A stretch of 32,225 bases of DNA from Lachnospiraceae bacterium (GTDB lineage: Bacteria; Bacillota; Clostridia; Lachnospirales; Lachnospiraceae): the NCBI GenBank assembly GCA_024695465.1, contig JAILID010000177.1, forward strand, positions 1-32,225. The letters run 5' to 3'. Shown here one piece after another: positions 1-7,200 of the stretch (its first letter is position 1; every line of letters starts with the position of its first letter). The notes beneath the pieces are model-generated. The model did not search any database and was not told where the DNA came from. It saw nothing but the letters and a program-made list of their open reading frames with translations. The translations under genes were made by a program, and so were the position numbers.

Positions 1-2
1 GC

Positions 3-164
3 GACGTTACGCTGTCCGATTACTGCATCAGCGACATGATGGCCCTGGTGGAAAGCGTCGGGGGCGAGGATGAGGAAACGGAGGCGCTGAAGGCGGCGCT
101 TACCTCGTCGATCGTCTACTTCGGACATACGGATGACACCAGGAGGAATGCAGGAAACGAATAG
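3..164 (+). CDS. C-terminal fragment of an unrecognised protein (runs in from the left edge)
   Basis: An open frame enters from the window edge and stops at a TAG at 162-164, giving 53 residues that begin DVTLSDYCISDMMALVE and end TRRNAGNE. The composition (acidic, with an amphipathic helix followed by ALTSSIVYFGHTDD) looks like real protein rather than a shadow, but I do not recognise the family. A very loose resemblance to the C-terminal part of clostripain-type (C11) peptidases was considered and is not strong enough for a call. Its last codons overlap, in another frame, the beginning of the hypB remnant, so its natural C-terminus may already be lost and the last 5-10 residues may be read from hypB DNA. 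Confidence 0.45.
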   Translation, partial: DVTLSDYCISDMMALVESVGGEDEETEALKAALTSSIVYFGHTDDTRRNAGNE

Positions 165-295
165 AGAACATTCATCCCGGCGCAAAGATATTTCCGCTTT
201 CCGCCAGGACCGGAGAGGGGATGGAGGAATTCGAGAACTGGCTTAAAGAGCGGCTTCTTTCCTGGAGGAATATGGGAGACCAGGCTCCCGCTTAA
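137..295 (+). pseudogene. hypB: C-terminal remnant of hydrogenase/urease nickel-chaperone GTPase HypB
   Basis: Frame 2 is open from the TGA at 134-136 to the TAA at 293-295 and reads HQEECRKRIENIHPGAKIF, then PLSARTGEGMEEFENWLKER. This is the end of the HypB GTPase domain: the SA(R/K)TGEGM motif forms the G5 region that contacts the guanine base, and the following amphipathic helix closes the fold. A full HypB has about 210-220 residues with a His-rich N-terminus, a P-loop and a metal site, and none of that is present upstream in any frame, so only about 50 residues remain. There is no start codon with a ribosome site. HypB normally inserts nickel into [NiFe] hydrogenase, and no other hyp gene is seen here. 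I read it as a deletion remnant, less likely an assembly chimera. Confidence 0.75.
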
Positions 296-1122
296 GACGG
301 GATAAAAGGAGGGCTGTCCGGATGATCCGGACAGCCATTATTGTCGGTCTTTATGAACTCGCCGACCGCGACCAGACGATCCCGGACCATAACGGCGGCA
401 AAGAGATTGGAGTCGCCGATGAAATCCGCGACGAAAGCGTTTTCAGGTTCGTTGTAGATCTTCTCCGGGGAGCCGGTCTGCTGGATGCAGCCCTGGTTCA
501 TGACGACGATGGTGTCGGACATGGTCAGGGCCTCCTGCTGGTCGTGGGTGACGTAGACGAAGGTGATGCCGAGCTCATTCTTGAGGCGGATCAGCTCATA
601 CTGCATATCCTGGCGGAGCTTAAGGTCCAGGGCGCCGAGCGGCTCGTCCAGGAGCAGGACCCGGGGTTCGTTTACGATGGCCCGGGCAATGGCGATCCGC
701 TGCTGCTGGCCGCCGGAGAGCGTCTTTACCGAACGGTTTTCAAAGCCTTCCAGATTCACGAGCTTTAAGGCGCCGCGAATTTTTTCAGTTATATAAGCGC
801 TGTCTTTTTTCCGGATCCGAAGGCCGAAGGCGATGTTGTCGGCCACCGTCATGTGGGTGAAAAGAGCGTAGTTCTGAAAGACCATGTTCAGGTTTCTTTT
901 GTTCGGCGGAAGGCTGGTGATATCGCGTCCCCCGAAAAGGACCTGGCCTTTATCCGGCGATTCAAAACCTCCAAGGATTCGGAGCGTCGTCGTCTTTCCG
1001 CAGCCGGAGGGGCCAAGCAGGGTGACAAACTCGTTTTCGTGAATTGTGAGCGTCAGGTCGTCAAGGATAAGCTTGCCGCCGCAGGCTTTGGAAATGTTTT
1101 TAAGGTGAATCAATTCTTTCAT
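292..1122 (-). CDS. potA: PotA-like ABC transporter ATPase, C-terminally truncated
   Basis: ATP-hydrolysing subunit of a spermidine/putrescine-type importer, which would act at the inner face of the membrane. Seen: Walker A GPSGCGKT (about residues 37-44), Q-loop VFQNYALF, signature [14 protein letters not shown], Walker [13 protein letters not shown], and H-loop [13 protein letters not shown]. The wording matches clostridial PotA closely up to [12 protein letters not shown]. Family members continue for another 80-100 residues as a TOBE-type regulatory domain. Here about 30 unrelated residues follow, partly encoded by a terminator hairpin, so the protein has only 276 residues. The start at 1122 was chosen because GGGAGGG lies 9 bases upstream; an in-frame ATG at 1173 has no ribosome site. 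No permease or binding protein gene is nearby, so it is an orphan. The nucleotide-binding core is intact, but loss of the C-terminal domain probably makes it non-functional or unregulated. Confidence 0.85.
   Translation of the reverse strand: MKELIHLKNISKACGGKLILDDLTLTIHENEFVTLLGPSGCGKTTTLRILGGFESPDKGQVLFGGRDITSLPPNKRNLNMVFQNYALFTHMTVADNIAFGLRIRKKDSAYITEKIRGALKLVNLEGFENRSVKTLSGGQQQRIAIARAIVNEPRVLLLDEPLGALDLKLRQDMQYELIRLKNELGITFVYVTHDQQEALTMSDTIVVMNQGCIQQTGSPEKIYNEPENAFVADFIGDSNLFAAVMVRDRLVAVGEFIKTDNNGCPDHPDSPPFIPS
312..336 (-). terminator. Perfect hairpin at the 3' end of the potA-like gene
   Basis: Two 12-base arms (GGCTGTCCGGAT and its exact complement) flank a single central base. On the minus strand the stem is followed by CTCCTTTTATC, a modest U-rich tail, which fits an intrinsic terminator for the ATPase gene. 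The hairpin lies inside that gene's open frame and encodes its last residues ([11 protein letters not shown]), which means the frame runs through what was once non-coding DNA. Confidence 0.6.
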
Positions 1123-1197
1123 ATCTACCGGACCCTCCCAGGAAAAAGAGTGTACAGCTGCCTGCAGGTCCACCTGCTGCGGGCTGTCTTTGTCTAA

Positions 1198-1232
1198 AAA
1201 GCACGTCCGCGGTCATCCCTCGGACGTGCTTT
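1198..1232 (-). terminator. Leader hairpin between the potA promoter and its start (possible attenuator)
   Basis: Arms AAAGCACGTCCG and CGGACGTGCTTT (12 bp, perfect) enclose an 11-base loop. On the minus strand the 3' arm runs into GCTTTTTAGAC, the form of an intrinsic terminator. The predicted start of transcription from the promoter at 1240-1267 falls at the first base of this hairpin, so the leader would open with a terminator-like structure about 110 bases before potA. It could be an attenuator, a 5' stabilising stem, or a leftover bidirectional terminator. Confidence 0.55.
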
Positions 1233-1239
1233 CCTTCAT

Positions 1240-1267
1240 ATTATAACATTTATTAAAAAAGTGTAAA
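1240..1267 (-). promoter_or_regulatory. Sigma-A promoter for the potA-like gene
   Basis: On the minus strand TTTACA (1267-1262), a 16-base spacer and a perfect TATAAT (1245-1240) form a good housekeeping promoter. Transcription would start near 1233. Confidence 0.7.
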
Positions 1268-1294
1268 GAGGAAAATGAAGGGCGGGCGCCGCGG

Positions 1295-1429
1295 ATGATG
1301 AGACCCTTTTTCCCTGTTGATTTGCAGTCCTATCTCAATGTCGGCGTGATGAATCCGGGCTGCGCGATCCTGACGGCCAGGGATGAGGAAAATGAAAGCC
1401 CGGATGAGCAGCGGAAAGAAGGGAATTAA
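1295..1429 (+). CDS. Short reading frame of 44 residues, unrecognised
   Basis: ATG at 1295 (or 1298) to TAA at 1427-1429 encodes MMRPFFPVDLQSYLNVGV, then MNPGCAILTARDEEN and a charged tail. It ends 4 bases before the SufB-like start, as an upstream operon gene would. The upstream sequence has no convincing ribosome site (only a distant GAGGAAAA near 1268), so it may be the 3' end of a gene whose 5' part was lost. I do not recognise the family. Base composition and codon use resemble the neighbours. Confidence 0.35.
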   Translation: MMRPFFPVDLQSYLNVGVMNPGCAILTARDEENESPDEQRKEGN

Positions 1430-1433
1430 GAAG

Positions 1434-1829
1434 ATGGATGCCATACAGAAGAATCTGCTTCATGAAGTGGCGGAGCTGGATGCTCTGCCGGTCGGCGCTT
1501 ACAATATCCGCAGCAACGGAAAAAGCGCTTCCAGAAAGACAACGGCCAATATCGACATAGAGACGATGGAGGAGAAGCAGGGCTTAAAGATAACCATTAA
1601 GCCGGGGACGAAAAAGGAAAGTCTGCACATTCCGGTCATCATCAGCGAAAGCGGCCTTACGGAGATGGTCTATAATGATTTTTACGTCGGAGAGGACTGC
1701 GACGTCGTGATCATTGCGGGCTGCGGGATCTCCAATTGCGGAGGACACGATCGTTCAGGGCTTTTTGCGCTGAAGGGAATGAACGGAGCCTTTATTTTTC
1801 ATATTGACAATTCCTTTGCAAGCGCTTAA
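1434..1829 (+). pseudogene. SufB/SufD-family Fe-S scaffold-like protein, C-terminally truncated
   Basis: The frame begins MDAIQKNLLHEVAELDALP and contains GAYNIRSNGKSASR, IKPGTKKESLHIPVII, MVYNDFYVGEDCDVVIIAGCG. This is the start of the beta-helix of the SufB-like proteins that many Clostridia encode beside a SufC-type ATPase. Such proteins usually have about 300 residues; here homology stops near residue 105 (after CGISNCGGHD), where the family goes on with a segment like HDGIHTF and the rest of the helix. The last residues (HIDNSFASA) are encoded by the promoter of the next gene. The start ATG at 1434 follows GAAAGAAGGG; the longer frame from 1383 has no ribosome site. With two thirds of the scaffold gone it is almost certainly inactive. 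No sufC is present in the window. Confidence 0.7.
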
Positions 1830-1832
1830 AAT
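1804..1832 (+). promoter_or_regulatory. Sigma-A promoter for the acidic secreted protein gene
   Basis: A consensus TTGACA (1804-1809), a 17-base spacer and TAAAAT (1827-1832) lie inside the last codons of the truncated SufB-like frame. The nearest downstream gene on this strand starts at 1901, giving a leader of about 60 bases that contains a small GGCGG/CCGCC hairpin (1868-1880). Confidence 0.75.
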
Positions 1833-1900
1833 ATGAATAGGGTAATGGGTTCATAGAACAAATGCTGGCGGGTTCCGCCTTATACTAAGGAGTGGTTGAC

Positions 1901-3586
1901 GTGTATAATAAGGAACTGATGAAACGAGTTGTATTAGCCCTTGCGGGAGGCTTAATGGTCACAGCGGTCGGTTCAAGGGTAATGGTCATGGCGCAGGAAA
2001 ATGAGCCTGTGAGCGGCGTTATTTCGGCTGCTGAAATCGAAGGACTTTCAGAAGTCATCATCGAAGAAACGGAAAGCACTGAACCGGAAGAAGCACCGGA
2101 GATTTCGGCAGATGAGGCGGTGTCCGCACAGCCGGAGGCCTCCGCGGAAGCGGAGACCGGAGGGGAAGAAGCAGCGGAGCCGGAACAAGCCGAGCCGGAG
2201 AAGGCGGAAGAGACCGCGGCGGAGCCGGAACAAGTCGAGCCGGAGAAGGCGGAAGAGACCGCAGCCGAGCCGGAGGAAGCGCCGATTATCCTTCAGAGCA
2301 TCGAAGCGGAGATTTATAAGATCAATGAAACGGCTGAGGCCGGCTCTGAAGGGAAGACGCTGTACGTACTGGATCAGGAGACGAAAGACAGTGTTGTCCT
2401 CGAAGGTTATATGCCGGAAGGAGCCATCGTAAAGGTTTATCCCGCAGAGACGGATCTTGCGGAAGAACTGGAGGTAGAGGCTTATGAGATCCGCATCTTC
2501 GAGGCGGACGGGGAGACAGCCTTCGAGCCCGAATCCGACAGGGATATTGTGGTCTATATTAAGTCCGGGAGAATCCTGGAGGCAATCGAAGCCGAGGCGG
2601 AGGTCGCTTTCTGGCGCATGAATGATTCGGACGTCGCGCCAAGAATCGGTCAGTATTATATGACGATTGACAACGAGATCGGGCTTGAGAGCTATTCTCC
2701 CTGGATGGCTTTTGCCTGGGAGATTCCGGAGGAGGAGACAGAGGGGACGGCGGAAACCGACGCTCCGGCTGCGGAGGAAACGGCAGAAACAGAAGTTCCG
2801 GCCGCAGCGGAGGACGCTGAGCCGGAGCAGGCGGGCGTTCTTGAAGTTCCTGAGAATGAAATGCTTGCGGAGGAGACGCAGCCTGTTTCCGAGACGGCGG
2901 AAAATGCGGCCCCGGAGGATCTGAAGACAGACGAGGCAGCCGGTTCGGAGACTGAGAATGAGGCGAAGGAAGAAGTTCCTTCCATTGTCGATTCCGCTAC
3001 TGAGCAGCAGGTATACGCGAGGGCTGAGGCCAGGACGGTTTCCGCTTCCAGCGCTGCGCTTGCCGCGATCACGACTCTTACGGAAGAGGTGGAAGAGGAA
3101 TCTGTTGAGCAGGCTTCCGCTGACGATGAGGAGCTGGCAGTGCTTGAGGCGAAAGAGGAAGAGGCCGCCGAGGAGAAAACGGTAAAGACAGTGGCGGCAC
3201 GCTCTCAGCAGGTGATTACGGCTGAGCTCTATACGGATGATACTTATACGCAGCTTTACGAGGCGGAGGGCGTAAGCGTTACGCTGGAGGGACTTCTTCC
3301 GGAAGGCTCCACAGTAAAGGCGTATCCGGTTATGAACGGAATCGATGGCGAGGAGACCTACGCCGCCTACAGTGTTACGATCTATGACGCGGACGGCAGT
3401 ATTTACAGCCCGGTGGATGGTGAGTTTATAACGGTTACCTTCGACGATCCCAAGATCCGCGAAGCCGCTGAAGACCGGAAGGAACTTCATGGCTGGCACA
3501 AGGATCATGAGACCGGTGAATACTCGGATCTCGACTTCCTGATTTTGTCGGACGGCCGCGTACGCTTTATCACGGATTCTTTCTAA
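1901..3586 (+). CDS. Secreted, highly acidic protein with a duplicated beta-rich domain
   Basis: 561 residues, function unknown. The start is taken as GTG 1901 because AAGGAG (1887-1892) lies 8 bases upstream; GTG 1892 overlaps that site and ATG 1919 is too far from it. Residues 1-35 form a signal peptide (basic MKR, hydrophobic VVLALAGGLMVTAVG, likely cut near VMA-QEN). Then come a Glu/Ala/Pro-rich spacer with a 15-residue tandem repeat (2177-2266), a first domain of about 130 residues (roughly 125-255), a second low-complexity Glu-rich linker, and a second copy of the domain at the C-terminus. The two copies share VxLEGxxPEG, VKxYP, YxxxIxxADG and a final Trp-containing stretch. There is no LPXTG, transmembrane anchor or S-layer module, so it may be released or held by charge. 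Promoter upstream and terminator downstream make it monocistronic. Adhesin or ion/cell-wall-binding roles are possible but unproven. Confidence 0.8.
   Translation: MYNKELMKRVVLALAGGLMVTAVGSRVMVMAQENEPVSGVISAAEIEGLSEVIIEETESTEPEEAPEISADEAVSAQPEASAEAETGGEEAAEPEQAEPEKAEETAAEPEQVEPEKAEETAAEPEEAPIILQSIEAEIYKINETAEAGSEGKTLYVLDQETKDSVVLEGYMPEGAIVKVYPAETDLAEELEVEAYEIRIFEADGETAFEPESDRDIVVYIKSGRILEAIEAEAEVAFWRMNDSDVAPRIGQYYMTIDNEIGLESYSPWMAFAWEIPEEETEGTAETDAPAAEETAETEVPAAAEDAEPEQAGVLEVPENEMLAEETQPVSETAENAAPEDLKTDEAAGSETENEAKEEVPSIVDSATEQQVYARAEARTVSASSAALAAITTLTEEVEEESVEQASADDEELAVLEAKEEEAAEEKTVKTVAARSQQVITAELYTDDTYTQLYEAEGVSVTLEGLLPEGSTVKAYPVMNGIDGEETYAAYSVTIYDADGSIYSPVDGEFITVTFDDPKIREAAEDRKELHGWHKDHETGEYSDLDFLILSDGRVRFITDSF
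2177..2266 (+). repeat. Tandem 45-bp coding repeat, two copies
   Basis: Copies at 2177-2221 and 2222-2266 differ at only a few bases and encode EPEQ(A/V)EPEKAEETAA twice; a third, degenerate copy begins directly after. It forms a Glu/Pro-rich spacer between the signal peptide and the first domain, and would be prone to copy-number change. Confidence 0.85.
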
Positions 3587-3603
3587 AATAACACGATTTT
3601 GAA

Positions 3604-3634
3604 CAAAAGAGGCCGGCGCAAGCGGCCTCTTTTG
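3604..3634 (+). terminator. Intrinsic terminator after the acidic secreted protein gene
   Basis: Twelve-base stem (CAAAAGAGGCCG with its complement), 7-base loop, followed by TTTTGTTATTTT. It separates the acidic protein gene from the Nudix gene. Confidence 0.85.
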
Positions 3635-3668
3635 TTATTTTGGAGCGGAGCGCAGGAAGGGAAAAGAG

Positions 3669-4238
3669 ATGGAACACAGAATTAAAAGAGTAAAAAGAAC
3701 GCTGCTGAGGGAAGGTTCGGTACTTAATTTTTACAGGGATACGATGCTTTTGAGGGATGGCTCCCAGGAGGAGTGGGATTTTGTCGAGCATAAAAGAGGC
3801 GGAGGGGCCTGCATCGTGCCGGTTCTGCCGGATGGGCGGATTCTTATGGTACGGCAGTACCGTCCTTCCATTGAAAGGGAGACACTGGAGCTTCCTGCCG
3901 GGGCTAAGGATTCGGCGGACGAAGAGCCCGGATTAACCGCCCGAAGGGAGCTTCAGGAGGAGACCGGTTACAGGGCGGGTAAGATGACCTTCCTCTGCCG
4001 CATCAAGACGGCGGCGGCCTGGTGTGATGAGGAGACCGTCATCTTCCTGGCGGAGGAGCTGGAGAAAAAAAGCGGGCAGCGCCTCGATCCCGCGGAGGAG
4101 ATCTGCTATGAGGCGCACCCGCTTGATGAACTTAAGGCTATGATTTTCTCCGGTGAACTGGAGGACGCGAAGACGGCTGCGGGCATCATGGCTTATGCGG
4201 CGCTTCTTGCCGGCCGTCCGGCCTCAGGAGAGAAGTGA
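3669..4238 (+). CDS. nudF: Nudix hydrolase, ADP-ribose pyrophosphatase family
   Basis: 189 residues; hydrolyses ADP-ribose (and perhaps related nucleoside diphosphate sugars) to AMP and ribose 5-phosphate in the cytosol. The N-terminus (YRDTMLLRDGSQEEWDFVEH) and the central VRQYRPSIERETLELPAGA match the ADPRase subfamily. The Nudix box reads from G78 through RELQEETGY near residues 94-102, with the catalytic EE pair present; the loop before REL is one residue longer than the GX5E consensus, as in other clostridial ADPRases with PAGA(R/K)DS. The C-terminal helix LEDAKTAAGIMAY is also typical. A weak GGAAGGG precedes the ATG. Its last 15 bases overlap the end of the convergent SNF2 gene, with no terminator between them, so read-through would make antisense RNA. 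Confidence 0.88.
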   Translation: MEHRIKRVKRTLLREGSVLNFYRDTMLLRDGSQEEWDFVEHKRGGGACIVPVLPDGRILMVRQYRPSIERETLELPAGAKDSADEEPGLTARRELQEETGYRAGKMTFLCRIKTAAAWCDEETVIFLAEELEKKSGQRLDPAEEICYEAHPLDELKAMIFSGELEDAKTAAGIMAYAALLAGRPASGEK

Positions 4239-7200
4239 CAGGAGATCGTCTTTTGTCAGCTTTCCAAGCATCCCGTTTTCAGAACTCAGGATCTCATCTG
4301 CGAGATCCTTTTTTGTTTCCTGCATTTCGAGGATCTTCTCTTCTATGGTCCCCTTGACGATCAGTTTGAATACGCTGACCACCCGGGTCTGTCCGATCCG
4401 GTGAGCCCGGTCTGTCGCCTGGTTCTGCACTGCCAGGTTCCACCAGGGATCATAGTGGATGACCACATCGGCACCGGTCAGGTTCAGCCCGGTGCCTCCG
4501 GCTTTGAGGGAGATCAGGAAAACCGCTGTATCACCGGAGTTGAAGCGCTTAACCAGTTTTCCGCGTTCTTCTTTCGGGGTGGCGCCGGTGATGACAAAAT
4601 AGGCGATCCCTTCATTTTTTAAATCTTCCTCAATCAGGGCCAGCATGCTGGTGAACTGCGAGAAGATAAGAATGCGGTGGCCGCTGTCGATCGCGTTTCG
4701 AACGAGCGTCAGCAGCACTTCCCGTTTGGCCGAACCGCCCCGGTAGTTGTCAAAATAGAGGGAAGGATCGCAGCAAATCTGTCTCAAATGTGTGAGTTCC
4801 GCCAGAATCTGAATCTTGCTCTTTTTGAATTCATCCTCGGAGGAGGCGGAAAGGAGCTCTTTCATGCGGACGACCTGGGCGTCGTAGAGCTTTCTCTGGG
4901 GCTCTCCGAAGGCGGCGTAGCGGGTTTCTTCCAGCTTTTCGGGAAGGTCCTTCAGCACGTCGCCCTTCAGCCTTCTCAGGATAAACGGCGCGGTCATCTT
5001 CTTCAGCCTTTCTGCGGCAGCCTTATCCTCCCGGGCGGTGATCGGAAGCTCCAGTTCCTTTCGGAAAGTTTCGTAACCGTACAGAAAGCCGGGCATCAGA
5101 AAATCAAAGATGCTCCAAAGCTCTGAAAGGCGGTTTTCAATCGGAGTTCCGGTCAGCGCAAAGCGGTGGTTTCCTTTCAGGATCTTGACGGATTTTGCGG
5201 CGGCGGAACCCGGGTTTTTGATATACTGGGCCTCGTCCAGAACGATAAAGGCGAAAGTATGGTCCTCGTAAAGGTTGATATCCCTTTTCAGGAGATCGTA
5301 GGAGGTTACGAACGCGTCCGGGTTTTCATTTTCTGAAAATGCAGAGCCAAGGATGTTTTTTCGCTCCTCCTTGCTGCCGACGACGGGCGTGACGCTGAGG
5401 GTCGGGGCGAAACGGGAAAATTCTTCGAGCCAGTTATAAATCAGCGAGGCGGGACAAACGATCAGGGAGCTGCCGGTCTTCCCTTCTTCCCTGGCGGCCA
5501 GGAGGACGGAGATCATCTGGAGGGTTTTTCCAAGTCCCATGTCATCGGCAAGGATCCCTCCGAAGCCGAAACTCATCACGGTCATAAGCCATTTGAAGCC
5601 GTTGAGCTGGTAGGGACGCATTTTCGCGCGGAGACCTTTTGGGAGTTCGTAGTCGGAATCCCGGGTGGTCTTGAAGCTTCGGATAAGATTTTTGAAATGA
5701 GCGTCCCGGGAAGATACGATTTCTTCGTGTTCTTCGAGCATTTTGTCCAGGTAGAGGGCCCGGTAGGCCGGGATCTGCATTTTTCCCTGTACAAATTCCC
5801 TTGGGCTTACATGGGAGGCGCTTAAGAGCGAATCCAGCAGGTCTATGTTCTCATTGGAGAGATCGACAAAGTCCCCGTTTTTCAGCCGATGGTATTTCTT
5901 TTTCATGCGGTAGCTTTTTAAGACGTCCATGAGCTCCTTCGGGCTGAGGTCATCGGAGAGTATGCTGACCTCCATGAGGCTGCTTTTGACCGATACGCCG
6001 ACGGAAAGCTTCCACTTTTTACGGATCTTAAGGGCGAGGAAGCGGTCGGTGGAATGGACCTCCCCCAGCGTCATCAGATAGGAGATCCCGTTTTCAAGAA
6101 GTTTGTAAACCGCGTCGTCGCTTCTTTGCGAGCGGAACAGCTTTTCATTCGGGTCGTAGTCAGGAAACAGCTTTTCCAGATAAGCCGCGGCTTCCTGTTC
6201 GCTTCTTCGGTCCCGGTAGCCGTAATCAGGCGCGGAATTGTATTGGATGCTTTCTAGCGGATAGCTTTCTTCCCCGTAAAGCGCTTCCGCCCGGCAGGTA
6301 ATTTCCTCATCGGCGGCGTCGAGATAGAAGCGGAAAGCAACTTCCGGCGGCAGATAATCTTCCGCGGCGGAAACGCTGTCCTGATGGATATCCGTGAATT
6401 TCTCCAGCAGAGGGAGAACGTGATAGTAGAAGTCTGACAGGTTTCTCCTCCCGATGGTAAAATGAAATTCCGGAGAATCGTCTGCTTCCAGCAGGGGAAG
6501 AAGGGCTTCCAGATTTTCCAGGCTCATGCGGCATAAAACGTTTTCGGAATCGCCGCCGGCAAGATAGTAACCTGCATTCAGTCCCCGGTAGATTTGGGGA
6601 ATGCTCCCGGACAGCGTGATGCCGTCAAAGCGGCCGTCGCAGATGGAATCCCTGATCGTAAGGGAAGGGATGAGATTCCGGTCAGCCAGCGAAAGAGGTG
6701 ATTTCCTTGCGGAATTTTCAAAGTGGAAGATCTCCGCCGGGCGGCCCTGGACAAGCTCGTAGAGCCTGTCCAGACGTTCTCCGTAGAGAGAGATCTCGCT
6801 GCACTTCGCGCTTTCGGAAAAGGCGTCAAAGAAGGCGCTGCGCGCGCTGAGGCCGCGGTTTTGTTCGAGCAGGAAAGCCCGGATAAAGTCATAATAGCCC
6901 AGGGAGGCCTCATCGAAGTCATGGATGGAAAAGTTGATGGAAGCGGTCTTTCCCAGGGGATAAAGCTCTTTTTCCAAAACCGTTTTATATAAAAAGTTAA
7001 GATCCTTTATGATGTAGAGGCGGTCGAAACCGATCTTGAAATCCACGGAGAGCGTGCTGTCGTAGAAGTGAAAACGGGGCAGCAGGGTGACTTTTTTCAT
7101 GGCGGCCGGAGCTGCCGGGTCCGGAGTCCCTGCGATCGGAGGCCTCATTTTCCGGTAGCGGGAGAGCAGAGCGCTGGCGTTTCTATCGGTCGCGTCACCC

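Noticed and set aside
2177-2300. Tandem repeats as a CRISPR array
   Set aside because: In-frame coding repeats without spacers.
2048-3508. Long minus-strand frame opposite the acidic protein
   Set aside because: A mirror of the Glu-rich coding strand (GAG/GAA gives CTC/TTC); Leu/Arg-rich nonsense without a ribosome site.
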